A stretch of 64,000 nt of DNA from Palsa-504 sp963806335. Its GTDB lineage: Bacteria; Actinomycetota; Actinomycetes; Streptosporangiales; Streptosporangiaceae. The translations under genes and the position numbers were made by a program. The notes beneath the pieces were generated by a model. The model was given only the letters and a program-made list of their open reading frames with translations, was not told the DNA's origin and did no database searches. Below, piece after piece: positions 17,909-25,860 of this stretch. The stretch covers positions 1-64,000 of the forward strand of contig CAWDXO010000015.1 of NCBI GenBank assembly GCA_963806335.1, written 5' to 3'. Each line of letters opens with the position of its first letter. Position 1 is the stretch's first letter.

Positions 17909-18173
17909 ATGAGCAGGTCAGATTCTTCTAGATTCCCGGTGACGGTGACGCATCTTCCGGTCACGCGCTGCGAGATATGCGGCCGCACCCTCGCCTACCG
18001 ACCCGGCCAGGCCAGCACGGTGCTGACCGAGCACTACCACCGACTGCATCCCGAAGCGCTCACCGGCGGCACGGAACCGCGCGCTTCGCCGGCTTCCGCC
18101 GCTCGAACCCGGCAGGTACGCTCCCAGTACCCGGAGCGGAAAACGCGGAACCGAGCGCAGGGACGTCGCGAAT
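17909..18173 (+). CDS. Small zinc-finger-like ORF, 3' end uncertain
   Basis: The N-terminal part, starting at ATG 17909, reads as a plausible small zinc protein: VTRCEICGRTLAYRPG followed by EHYHRLHPEAL, a C-x2-C ... H-x3-H pattern at about residues 21-47. Codon use is typical up to about 18100 and then degrades. The frame has no stop until 18685 and runs 500 bp through the membrane protein gene in another frame, so either a stop has been lost by an indel or the ORF is fortuitous. I end it here at the next gene's start. I do not recognise a named family. Confidence 0.4.
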
Positions 18174-18851
18174 GTGAGCATCAGCACTGGCGCGCTGGCG
18201 GTCGCCCGGGCGAACCCGCCGGGGCTTCCGGGCCGCCCGTTCGCCGTCGCGGCTCTGATCGCATGGCTGCTCACCGCCGGCATCGGTGCCTACATGCTGC
18301 GTACCTGGGTGGCGCGTGGCGGCCTGCGGGCCCAGCGGGCCACCGGCGTGGGCGTGCCGCCCGCCGTGGTCTTCGGTCATGCCAGCGCCGCCCTCACCGG
18401 GCTCGCGGTCTGGTTGAGCTACCTGGGGACGAGCTGGGCGGCACTGGCCTGGCTCGGGGTCGGTTTCATCGCCACCGCGATCATGCTGGGCATTTGCACG
18501 GTCACCTTGTGGACTCCCTACCCGATCGCCGTGCCAGCAGCGGTACCGGAGGTTGTCCCCGAGCCCAGGCGCGCGCCGGGCCCCGGTACCGGCGAACACG
18601 GTACTGGCCAACAGCGGGCCGGCGAACACGGTTCGGGCGAACGCCGGCCTGGCGAGGACCCCGGCGCCTTCGAGGTCACCGATGAGATGATCGCCCGCCT
18701 GCTCGCGGGCCCGTTCCCGGGTCGGCGGCGACCGAAACTGCACCTGGTTCCCCTCATCCCAGTCGCCCACGGTTTCGCCGCCCTGGCCACGTTCATGCTC
18801 GCCACGCTCGCCGCGATCGGCGCGACATTAGGTATGTTTGTAGACCAATAA
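18174..18851 (+). CDS. Hypothetical membrane protein, four hydrophobic segments
   Basis: I recognise no family. The 225 residues contain three hydrophobic segments in the first half (about residues 23-42 FAVAALIAWLLTAGIGAYML, 65-85 and 89-112). A hydrophilic Gly/Glu/Arg-rich loop (about 125-165) follows, then a short region FEVTDEMIARLLAGPFPGRRRPK and a last membrane segment (about 195-222). It starts with GTG 18174 with no strong ribosome binding site. It stands about 100 bp before the LmbE-like gene on the same strand and could be co-transcribed with it. Confidence 0.7.
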   Translation: MSISTGALAVARANPPGLPGRPFAVAALIAWLLTAGIGAYMLRTWVARGGLRAQRATGVGVPPAVVFGHASAALTGLAVWLSYLGTSWAALAWLGVGFIATAIMLGICTVTLWTPYPIAVPAAVPEVVPEPRRAPGPGTGEHGTGQQRAGEHGSGERRPGEDPGAFEVTDEMIARLLAGPFPGRRRPKLHLVPLIPVAHGFAALATFMLATLAAIGATLGMFVDQ

Positions 18852-18949
18852 AACCCGTTGTAACCACGTTCGCCCTGATCCCCGCCCGCCCTCGGTGGCC
18901 CGCTTACCCCCGATTGGGAGAATCACTGGTCGTCGGGCAGTCTGGGAGC

Positions 18950-19783
18950 ATGGCACAAACGCTCACGATGATGGCGGTACACGCGCATCCCGACGACGAA
19001 GCATCGAGCACTGGCGGTGTGCTGGCCGCCTACTCGGCCCAGGGCATCCGGACGGTGGTCGTAACCTGCACTAACGGCGAGTTCGGCGACGCGCCTGGCG
19101 GAGTCAAGCCTGGCCAGGACGGGCATGACGAGGAGGCAGTAGCCCGTCAGCGGCTGGCCGAGCTGCGCGAATCCTGCGCGATTCTCGGCGTCACGAACCT
19201 GGAACTGCTCGGTTACCACGATTCAGGCATGCCGGATTGGGACTACAAAGACCGGCCGGACGCATTCTGCAACGTGCCCGAGGCGGACGTGGCCGCGCGG
19301 ATCTCCGCCCTGATCGAGCAGTACCGGCCGCAGGTCCTGATCACCTATGACGACCAGGGTCCTTACCAGCACCCCGATCACGTGCACGCGAGCCGCGCGG
19401 CGCAGGCCGCGTTCACCAAGACCGGCATTCCGGCCAAGCTCTACCTCAGCGCGATGCGCCGCAGCGACTGGCTGAAGATATGGGAGGCGCTGCGCGAACT
19501 CGGTGCCGAGGTGCCTGACTTTGAGGATATGGACCCCGAGGCCCGGCGGCAGGCGGCCGCATCGGAGCAGCGCATCACCACCAGCGTCGACATCCGGCCG
19601 GTGATGGGCCGCAAGCGCGACGCGCTGTTCGCCCACGGCAGCCAGATCTCCGAGTCGTGGTTCAGCAAGATCCCGCAGGACATCGCCGAAGCCACCTTCG
19701 GCCATGAGCATTTCATCCGGGTCAGCGACACCACCGGCGCGCCCCTGCCGGAGGATGACCTGTTCGCGGGGCTGCGGCCATGA
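18950..19783 (+). CDS. PIG-L/LmbE family deacetylase
   Basis: Zinc-dependent N-deacetylase/amidase of the LmbE (PIG-L) family, which includes MshB and Mca of mycothiol metabolism. Seen: the metal-binding AHPDDE at about residues 13-18 and the third ligand in YQHPDHVHASRAA at about 138-150. About 277 residues from ATG 18950; an upstream TTG at 18914 is in frame but less likely. It could be mycothiol S-conjugate amidase (Mca), which has this length, but the regions flanking AHPDDE are not diagnostic, so I leave it unnamed. It overlaps the next gene by four bases (ATGA) and seems to be the first member of a three-gene operon with an MpaB-type oxygenase and an ABC1 kinase. Confidence 0.85.
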   Translation: MAQTLTMMAVHAHPDDEASSTGGVLAAYSAQGIRTVVVTCTNGEFGDAPGGVKPGQDGHDEEAVARQRLAELRESCAILGVTNLELLGYHDSGMPDWDYKDRPDAFCNVPEADVAARISALIEQYRPQVLITYDDQGPYQHPDHVHASRAAQAAFTKTGIPAKLYLSAMRRSDWLKIWEALRELGAEVPDFEDMDPEARRQAAASEQRITTSVDIRPVMGRKRDALFAHGSQISESWFSKIPQDIAEATFGHEHFIRVSDTTGAPLPEDDLFAGLRP

Positions 19784-20673
19784 CCGCCGAACCCTACGCC
19801 GCTGCGGCCGGCCTGGTCGAGCGGTCGGCCGCCGCCTACGCCTCCGCCGTCCCCGTCCACCCGCAGGACGACGGGTTCTTCGGGCCGGGCAGTGTGACCT
19901 GGCGGATCACGGCGGACCTGTCCGCGCCGGTCGCGGGGCTGCGTTCGCTGCTGATGCAGGCGCTGCACCCGCTGGCGATGGCCGGCGTCGACCAGCACAG
20001 CAACTGGCGGCAGGACCCGGTCGGCAGGCTGGCGGCCACATCGGCCTACGAGGCCACCGTCACCTTCGGGGACCGGGCCAGCGCCAGCCGGGTCGCGCAG
20101 CAGGTGCGGAAGATCCACACCCGCGTCCGCGGCGTGGACACGGTGACGGGCCGGCCCTACGCGGCCGGCGACCCCGTGCTGCTGCTGTGGGTGCACGTGG
20201 CGCTGGTGGACTCGGCGCTGGCCGCGAGCAGCCTATTCGGTACGCCGCTAGCGGATGCTGACGCCGACGCCTACGTCGGCGAGATGACCGTCGCGGCTGA
20301 GCTGCTCGGGGTACCGCGCGAGATCATCCCGGCCAGCGTGGCCGCCCTGCAGCGGTACATCGCGGACGTCCGCCCTGAGCTGCGGCGCACGCCGGCGGCC
20401 GCGGAGTCGATGAGCTACCTGCTCGACCCGCCCGGCCTGGACGAGGACATCGCGGAGCTGTGGCAGGACGTCAGGGACGCCGCCGTCACCGCGCTGCCCG
20501 GCTGGGCCAGGGAGCTGTACGGCTATCCCGCGCCGCCCGCGCTGACGGCCGAACGGCGGACCGAGATCCGCCAGGCTCTCGGCGTACTCGACACGGTGTT
20601 CCTCGGTGAACCCGGGGTGCTCGAGGCGCGGCAGCGGCTGGTCCTGCGGATGCGTTCGGCGGGGAAGGCGTGA
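19780..20673 (+). CDS. Oxygenase MpaB family protein (DUF2236)
   Basis: The 297 residues match the MpaB / latex-clearing-protein-like DUF2236 family: FGPGSVTWRITAD near residue 34, the conserved block QALHPLAMAGVDQHS at about 61-75, and WVHVALVDSALAA at about 129-141, whose histidines would be haem ligands. Characterised relatives include a fungal mycophenolic acid oxygenase and rubber oxygenase Lcp; most bacterial members have unknown substrates. It overlaps both neighbours by four bases (ATGA and GTGA), so it is translationally coupled to the LmbE-like and ABC1 kinase genes. Confidence 0.85.
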   Translation: MTAEPYAAAAGLVERSAAAYASAVPVHPQDDGFFGPGSVTWRITADLSAPVAGLRSLLMQALHPLAMAGVDQHSNWRQDPVGRLAATSAYEATVTFGDRASASRVAQQVRKIHTRVRGVDTVTGRPYAAGDPVLLLWVHVALVDSALAASSLFGTPLADADADAYVGEMTVAAELLGVPREIIPASVAALQRYIADVRPELRRTPAAAESMSYLLDPPGLDEDIAELWQDVRDAAVTALPGWARELYGYPAPPALTAERRTEIRQALGVLDTVFLGEPGVLEARQRLVLRMRSAGKA

Positions 20674-22883
20674 CGCGGGACCGGACGCAGTTGACGGCAA
20701 GAGCGAGAAAGCTCGCGATCGCCGTAGCCGCGGGCGGCGTCTCGATCGCGGCGCTGACGCTGCTGCGCGGCAAAACGGGCGGCAGGTCCGGGGCGGGCAG
20801 GCTGCGGGCGCAACGCGGGCTGGCGACACTACGGCTGGCGGCGCGCGGCGGGGCGCGTTACGCGACCAGCGCTCCGCGGCTGTTCACCAGCGCGGGCGAG
20901 CACCGGCAGCAGCTGCGGAACGACCTGGCGCTGCAGACCGCCGAGGACGTCGTCACCACGCTGGGGGCGATGAAGGGCGTGCTGATGAAGCTGGGCCAGA
21001 TGGCCAGCTACGTCGACAACGGCCTAGCCCCGGCGGCCCGGCGGACGCTGAGCAGGTTGCAGGACAGCGTCCCGCCGATGAGCCCTGAGCTGGCGGCCCA
21101 GGTCATCACAGAAGAGCTCGGCCAGCCGCCGGAGAAGGCCTTCGCGACCTGGGACCCCGAACCCATCGCGGCCGCGTCGATCGGGCAGGTGCACCGGGCG
21201 ATCACGCACGACGGCCGGGCGGTCGCGGTCAAGGTGCAGTATCCGGGCATCGCCGAGACCATCGAGGCCGACCTGGGCAACGTCGCCCTGCTGCGCCGGA
21301 TGCTCAAGATCAGCGCGCCACAGCAGGACGTGGACGCGCTCCTGGCGGAGCTGCGGGAACGCATCACCGAGGAACTCGACTACGGCCGGGAAGCCCGCAA
21401 CCAGCAGCTGTTCGCCCGCTTCTACCAGGGGCACCCCACCATTCACGTACCGGGTGTCGTCGAGGAGCTCTCAACCCGCCGCGTGATCACCAGCGACCTC
21501 GCCGACGGTGCCCGGTTCGGCGAGCTCGCCAGCTGGTCGCAGGCCGAGCGGGACCTGGCCGCGGAGACCATCTACCGGTTCGTGTTCCGGAGCCTGTACG
21601 AGGCGCATGCCTTCAACGGAGACCCGCATCCGGGGAACTACCTGTTCCACGGCGGCGGCCGGGTGACTTTCCTGGATTTCGGGCTGGTCAAGCACTTCAG
21701 CGCCGAGGAGCTGCGGCCGCTGGTCGCGATGGTCAAGCACCTGTGCGTGGAGAACGACCCGGAGGCGTTCCGCCGGGCCATGGAAGGCGCCGGCTTCCTG
21801 ATGCCCGGCGCGCCGCTGCCCACGGACATGATCGTCGAGCACATGGCCTTGTTCTACGACACGGTGCGCGAGCGGGGACCGCGCACCATGACCGGCGACT
21901 ACGCCTCGGCGGTCACCAGGCGTTTCTTCGACTTCCGCAGTCCGCTCGCCGCCTACGTGCAGATCCCCAGGTCCTACGTCATCCTGCAGCGGATCAACCT
22001 AGGCCTGTTCGCGCTGCTCGGCGAGCTGTCCGCGACCGCGGACTGGCGCTGCATCGCCGAGGAGATCTGGCCGTTCGTCCAGGGTCCCGCGTGCACGCCA
22101 ATGGGCGCGGCCGAGGCCGAGTGGCGAGCCACTAAGACGGGGGCAGGTACCCAGGACCGTTCGGCTGAAAAAAGGCTTTTGACCTTATCGGTGCTGCGGG
22201 AAGAGGTCGAAGGGCCGCAGGTACCGGGCCGGGGTGTAGCTGGTGAAGGCCGGCGGCGTCGGGACGACGCTGCTCCCGCTGGCGAAGATGTTGTAGCTGG
22301 GGCCGAGCGCCGCGGCCTCGGCGTTCATGGCGGCCGGGGACGGGACGTTCCACTGCCCGGTGGACAGGCGGTTCTCCAGCGTCTGGACGGCGGTGATGGT
22401 CTCGGCCGGGGTGAACGCGCAGTGCCCGGCGCGGTTCACGAAGACCTGGCGGAGCAGGTTGCCGTTTCCGGCCCGGTCGACGACGCGGCGGTAGGCCTGC
22501 TCGTTCTCCGGCACCACCAGACCGTCGCCGGCGGTGTGCATGGTGAGCACCGGGACCGAGATGGCGCCGTCGAAGACGATGTTCTTGATGAGGTAGGCCA
22601 CGGCTGCCGGATTGGCCTTGACGCGCGGGGAGCTGTTCAGCGTCCGCACGTCGTGGCCCAGGCTGAGTCCGGCGGTGGCGTACAGCGCCTTGACTTCGCT
22701 CGCGTCGGCGGACTTGGCCAGGTCGCTGAAGTAGTTCACGCCGGTGTTCCAGGACGGGTTGCCGCCCGCCCGGCCCTCGAGTTCAGCGCGGAAGTCGAAG
22801 ATGAACGGGAAGGTCACCTCGGAGTCCCAGAGGTACTGGTTGGCCTCCTGGGCGGCGTAGTCGGTCGCCCCGGGTTCGGGTGA
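20670..22883 (+). CDS. ABC1/AarF family atypical kinase, frame overruns into the convergent gene
   Basis: UbiB/ADCK-type protein kinase-like ATPase. Signature elements: a basic N-terminus with one short hydrophobic segment, the KxGQ motif in LMKLGQMAS (about residue 109), the Ala-rich ATP loop AAASIGQVH (about 167-175), lysine of VAVKVQYPG (about 187), the catalytic loop NGDPHPGNYLF (about 319-329) and DFG in FLDFGL. The conserved protein ends near residue 490 (about 22140). The frame has no stop there and continues to 22883, antisense to the hydrolase gene, adding about 240 Arg/Gly/Ala-rich residues with no domain. The other two frames stop at about 22165 and 22178, so a one-base indel near the end is the likeliest cause. 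The true end is probably near 22165-22180. Confidence 0.85.
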   Translation: MTRDRTQLTARARKLAIAVAAGGVSIAALTLLRGKTGGRSGAGRLRAQRGLATLRLAARGGARYATSAPRLFTSAGEHRQQLRNDLALQTAEDVVTTLGAMKGVLMKLGQMASYVDNGLAPAARRTLSRLQDSVPPMSPELAAQVITEELGQPPEKAFATWDPEPIAAASIGQVHRAITHDGRAVAVKVQYPGIAETIEADLGNVALLRRMLKISAPQQDVDALLAELRERITEELDYGREARNQQLFARFYQGHPTIHVPGVVEELSTRRVITSDLADGARFGELASWSQAERDLAAETIYRFVFRSLYEAHAFNGDPHPGNYLFHGGGRVTFLDFGLVKHFSAEELRPLVAMVKHLCVENDPEAFRRAMEGAGFLMPGAPLPTDMIVEHMALFYDTVRERGPRTMTGDYASAVTRRFFDFRSPLAAYVQIPRSYVILQRINLGLFALLGELSATADWRCIAEEIWPFVQGPACTPMGAAEAEWRATKTGAGTQDRSAEKRLLTLSVLREEVEGPQVPGRGVAGEGRRRRDDAAPAGEDVVAGAERRGLGVHGGRGRDVPLPGGQAVLQRLDGGDGLGRGERAVPGAVHEDLAEQVAVSGPVDDAAVGLLVLRHHQTVAGGVHGEHRDRDGAVEDDVLDEVGHGCRIGLDARGAVQRPHVVAQAESGGGVQRLDFARVGGLGQVAEVVHAGVPGRVAARPALEFSAEVEDEREGHLGVPEVLVGLLGGVVGRPGFG

Positions 22884-23618
22884 CAGCGGCGTGAACCAGC
22901 CCGGCGTGTCCGCCAGGGCCGCGACCAGGGCGAGCCGGGCGCGGCCCGCCGCGGTCTGCTGCGCCTGCGCCACCGCAGTCTCGGCGGCCTTGAGGTTGGC
23001 CGCGGGATTGGTGATATTCACGATCTGGATCGAGGGGTCGATCAGCTTCTGGAACGCGAACTCCCCGTCCAGGGCCGTGTTCCAGGTCGCCACGCCACCG
23101 GACAGCACGCCGCACATCGGCAGCGCCGCGTCGAACCGGCTCGGGTAATCCTGGATCAGCCCGGCGGTGATAATGCCGCCGAGCGAGTGCCCCCAGGCCA
23201 CCGTGGTCTTGGGCCTGCCGTAGGTGTGGTCGAAGGTGTCGAGCGTGCTGATCTGGTCGGGCAGCGCCTGCGCGATGGCCCAGCCGGTGCTGGCGTAGGA
23301 CGAGCCCGCGAGCGCGTAGCCGTGAGCGAGCATCCAGGCGGCGGTGGCCGGATCGCCGGCGTCCGCGGCCGGGTTGGCGGCACCCGGCACGACGTAGCCG
23401 TGGCTGTAGAGGTACAGCGTCCCGTTCCAGGCGCCCGCCGGGCACTGGATCAGGTACGTCGCCCCGTCGGACAGCGTCCCGGTCAGCGTACTGGCGCTGC
23501 CGGAACCACCGCAGGATGACGTGGACGCGGACGCCGTGCTTGCGCTGGTTGCGGTGATGCCGCCGATCACCAGCCCCGCGGCGAGCGTGATACCGGCCAG
23601 CTTCCTCGATCGCACCAT
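22185..23618 (-). CDS. Secreted alpha/beta hydrolase
   Basis: The 477 residues begin with a classical signal peptide (MVRSRKLAGITLAAGLVIGG, cleavage near residue 30 at an Ala/Ser-rich stretch). The mature region has the nucleophile elbow GHSLGG at about residues 149-154. A likely acid/His end is HTAGDGLVVPENEQAY and the histidine in NRAGHCAFTPAE. Cysteines at about 36 and 59 may pair outside the cell. Related proteins include secreted esterases and tannase-like or DUF6351-type hydrolases; the substrate cannot be inferred. The 3' part (22185-22883) is overlapped in antisense by the overrunning kinase frame. A palindromic operator-like site lies 49 bp upstream of the start. Confidence 0.85.
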   Translation of the reverse strand: MVRSRKLAGITLAAGLVIGGITATSASTASASTSSCGGSGSASTLTGTLSDGATYLIQCPAGAWNGTLYLYSHGYVVPGAANPAADAGDPATAAWMLAHGYALAGSSYASTGWAIAQALPDQISTLDTFDHTYGRPKTTVAWGHSLGGIITAGLIQDYPSRFDAALPMCGVLSGGVATWNTALDGEFAFQKLIDPSIQIVNITNPAANLKAAETAVAQAQQTAAGRARLALVAALADTPGWFTPLSPEPGATDYAAQEANQYLWDSEVTFPFIFDFRAELEGRAGGNPSWNTGVNYFSDLAKSADASEVKALYATAGLSLGHDVRTLNSSPRVKANPAAVAYLIKNIVFDGAISVPVLTMHTAGDGLVVPENEQAYRRVVDRAGNGNLLRQVFVNRAGHCAFTPAETITAVQTLENRLSTGQWNVPSPAAMNAEAAALGPSYNIFASGSSVVPTPPAFTSYTPARYLRPFDLFPQHR

Positions 23619-23666
23619 TCGACCTACGCTCCCAGCGCCAGCGACGATGTCAGGACGGAAGGAAAC

Positions 23667-23680
23667 TTACCGGTAGGTAA
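23667..23680. promoter_or_regulatory. Palindromic operator candidate (TetR-like)
   Basis: TTACCGGTAGGTAA at 23667-23680 has five-base arms (TTACC/GGTAA) around GGTA and lies 49 bp upstream of the hydrolase start, where a promoter is expected. Short TTACCGGT-like palindromes are typical of actinobacterial TetR operators. No TetR gene lies in the window, so the regulator is unknown. Confidence 0.4.
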
Positions 23681-23840
23681 TGCTACGGGGAAGAGGTATT
23701 TGGCAGGTTTCCGAAACTCACGGAGTCGTGCCTTTAACGCGGTGCCTGGTTCTGGTAGGCGGCGCGGCCTGCTCTGCTGGCACGCTGACACGGAGGAATT
23801 CTTTCCTGGAACTTTCCTCGCCATGGTGGATCATGGGGTT

Positions 23841-24227
23841 ATGGCGGATCAGGATGACGTGCGCCGTATCGCCTTGTCGCTGCCGGAGACCGTCGAGTCG
23901 GAGGACACCTTCGGGTTCCGGGTCCGGAACCGCTCGGCCAAGAGCGGCTCGAAGCAGTTCGCCTGGGCCTGGCACGAGCGCGTGACGCCGGGCCAGCCGC
24001 GCGTACCGAGGCCAGACGTGCTCGCCGTCCGGGTCGGGGGCCAGGCCGAGAAGGACATGCTGCTGGCCGCCGACCCGGACAAGTTCTTCACCGAGCCGCA
24101 CTACAACGGCTTCCCGGCCGTCCTGGTCCGGCTGGCCGCGATTAGTCCCGATGAGCTGCGGGAACTGATCACCGACGCGTGGCGGTGCCAGGCTCCTCGT
24201 GCCCTGGTCAGGGAGGGCGGCCTGTAG
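23841..24227 (+). CDS. MmcQ/YjbR family protein
   Basis: A 128-residue protein of the MmcQ/YjbR-like fold (double-wing DNA-binding-like). The signature is MADQDDVRRIALSLPETVE, then FRV, VLAVRVGGQAEKDMLLAADPDKFFTEPHYNGFPAVLVRLAAI and the end DELRELITDAWRCQAP. The ATG at 23841 gives the normal N-terminus; the frame is open further upstream but that part is unlike the family. Function in the cell is not known for this family. It stands alone between divergently transcribed neighbours. Confidence 0.85.
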   Translation: MADQDDVRRIALSLPETVESEDTFGFRVRNRSAKSGSKQFAWAWHERVTPGQPRVPRPDVLAVRVGGQAEKDMLLAADPDKFFTEPHYNGFPAVLVRLAAISPDELRELITDAWRCQAPRALVREGGL

Positions 24228-24320
24228 ATGAGAGCCCTCCCGTGATCAGTTCGGCACGCAGCGCTCGTCCCTAGGCAGAAGCTGGTCACCTTGTGCTGGT
24301 AGCGCCCTGGGCGTGGTAGC

Positions 24321-24396
24321 ACCCCAGGGTACTGGCGGCACCCCAGGGTGCTGGCGGCACCCCAGGGTGCTGGCGGCACCCCAGGGTGCTGGCGGC
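24321..24396. repeat. 19-bp tandem repeat, four copies, each with a palindrome
   Basis: Four units of ACCCCAGGGTGCTGGCGGC at 24321, 24340, 24359 and 24378 (the first with one change), followed by a fragment. Adjacent units form GCACCC-CA-GGGTGC, so each junction can fold as a small hairpin. The array lies in a non-coding region between the YjbR-like gene and the AMP-ligase relic. Confidence 0.85.
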
Positions 24397-24481
24397 ACCC
24401 CCGGGCATGTCACCCCTCAGGCCCCATCAGGCCCTGACGACGCTCGCGTCCAGGGCTTATCTCCCTGGCGTCACCGCCAAC

Positions 24482-24540
24482 CGGCCCGATGCTCCATTGA
24501 GCCGGTGGTATGCGGCCCGATGTTCCATCGAGCCGGTTGG
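24482..24540. repeat. Imperfect direct repeat, 27-28 bp, two copies
   Basis: Two copies starting at 24482 and 24513 share CGGCCCGATG-TCCAT-GAGCCGGT with few mismatches, 31 bp apart. They are non-coding and immediately upstream of the AMP-ligase relic. The origin is unknown. Confidence 0.65.
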
Positions 24541-24559
24541 CGGCCGGCTTGCGATCGTT

Positions 24560-24745
24560 ACTGACTCCGCGCGATCACTTCGCGGACGTAGGCGGCGGCA
24601 GGCCCGCGCAGCGCGACCCGGCCGCGGCCGGGTCGCCAAGTACAAGTGGCTCGAGCGGCTGGAGGTCGTCGCGGAGCTGCCTTGACCAAGGTGGGCAAGA
24701 TAGACAAGAAGGCGCTGCGCGAAATTCTCGCGGGAGGAGACTTCG
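24560..24745 (+). pseudogene. C-terminal remnant of an AMP-forming aryl acid ligase
   Basis: Three fragments of the C-terminus of an acyl-adenylate ligase appear in order but in different frames: RDHFADV at 24570, VAKYKWLERLEVVAELP at 24632-24682, and LTKVGKIDKKALREIL from 24682. The catalytic lysine region of EntE-type 2,3-dihydroxybenzoate/salicylate-AMP ligases reads PLTKVGKIDKKALR, as here. A stop and frame change separate the second and third pieces, and nothing recognisable remains further upstream. So this is a decayed gene. The next intact gene is gentisate 1,2-dioxygenase, and in known salicylate-to-gentisate clusters a salicylyl-AMP ligase precedes it, so the relic is probably that enzyme (inference). 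Confidence 0.7.
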
Positions 24746-25855
24746 ATGACCGACACCGACGCCCGTCCGACGGCGGACCTGGACCACGATGACTTTGACA
24801 GCGCCGCGCACCAGGCCAGGCTGGCCGAGCTGTACCGCGACTTCGAGGCGGCCGGCATGACTCCGCTGTGGCTGACCCGCGAGGGCCTGATGCCTGCCCA
24901 GCCCCAGCCGAAGGCGGTGCCGCACCTGTGGCGGTGGTCGGATCTGCTGCCGCTCGCCGCCCGCAGCGCCGAGCTTGTACCGGTTGGCCGGGGCGGCGAG
25001 CGCCGTGCGATCAGCCTGGGGAACCCGGGCCTGCCCGGCGATCCCTACACCACCCCGACGCTGTGGGCGGCGATCCAGTACCTAGCGCCGCGCGAGAACG
25101 CGCCGGAGCATCGTCACAGCCAGTCGGCCTTCCGGTTCGTGCTCGAAGGCGACGGGGTGTGGACGGTCGTCGACGGTGACCCGGTGGCGATGCGACGCGG
25201 TGACCTGCTGCTGACGCCCGGCTGGCAGTTCCACGGCCACCGATGCGTCTCCGACTCGGCCATGGCCTGGCTCGACGGCCTGGACATCCCGCTCGTGGCA
25301 GAGACCGACCAGGGATTCTTCGAGTTCGGCCCGGATGAGGTCCGCACCATGGCCACGCCCGAACGCAGCTATTCCGAGCGGCTGTGGGGCGCACCCGGGC
25401 TCACCCCGGTGGGCCAGGCCGGAACGCGCCCGCACTCGCCGCTCGTGGCCTACCGCTGGGCGTACACGGACGCCGCCCTCACTGCTCAGCTCGAGCTCGA
25501 GGACGAAGGCGTGGCCGGTGTCGTCGAGCCGGGTCACGCCGCGGTTCGGTACACCAACCCGACCAGCGGCGGGGACGCGCTCACCACCATGCGCACGGAG
25601 TTCCACCGGCTGCGGGCCGGGGCTGGAACCCGCCCATCGCGCACCTCCGCCTCATCGGTCTGGCAGGTCTTCGAGGGCAGCGGCGCCGTCGTGATGAACG
25701 GCACCGGACGCACCCTCGGCCGGGGTGACATCATCGCGGTTCCGGCCTGGACGGAGTTCGCGCTGCACGCCGACGCCGAGCTCGACTTGTTCACGTTCTC
25801 CGACGCCCCCGTCTTCGAGAAGCTGAACCTGCTGCGCACCGACGTCAGCGCGTAG
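24746..25855 (+). CDS. Gentisate 1,2-dioxygenase (bicupin)
   Basis: Opens the ring of gentisate to maleylpyruvate with Fe(II). The 369-residue bicupin has the N-terminal cupin with metal ligands in ENAPEHRHSQSAFRFVLEG (His122, His124) and FHGHR (His163, His165), preceded by TPTLWAAIQYL typical of this family. A second cupin is at about residues 275-345 (RPSRTSASSVWQVFEGSGAVV) without the full ligand set, as in relatives. Start ATG 24746 has GGAGGA six bases upstream. Close relatives include the SdgD-type enzymes of salicylate degradation. No fumarylpyruvate hydrolase gene is next to it; the mycothiol-dependent isomerase family gene lies at 0.3-1.1 kb. Confidence 0.88.
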   Translation: MTDTDARPTADLDHDDFDSAAHQARLAELYRDFEAAGMTPLWLTREGLMPAQPQPKAVPHLWRWSDLLPLAARSAELVPVGRGGERRAISLGNPGLPGDPYTTPTLWAAIQYLAPRENAPEHRHSQSAFRFVLEGDGVWTVVDGDPVAMRRGDLLLTPGWQFHGHRCVSDSAMAWLDGLDIPLVAETDQGFFEFGPDEVRTMATPERSYSERLWGAPGLTPVGQAGTRPHSPLVAYRWAYTDAALTAQLELEDEGVAGVVEPGHAAVRYTNPTSGGDALTTMRTEFHRLRAGAGTRPSRTSASSVWQVFEGSGAVVMNGTGRTLGRGDIIAVPAWTEFALHADAELDLFTFSDAPVFEKLNLLRTDVSA

Positions 25856-25860
25856 CAGCC

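Noticed and set aside
24321..24396. CRISPR-like array
   Set aside because: Repeat units are contiguous with no spacers and only 19 bp, and no cas genes are present.
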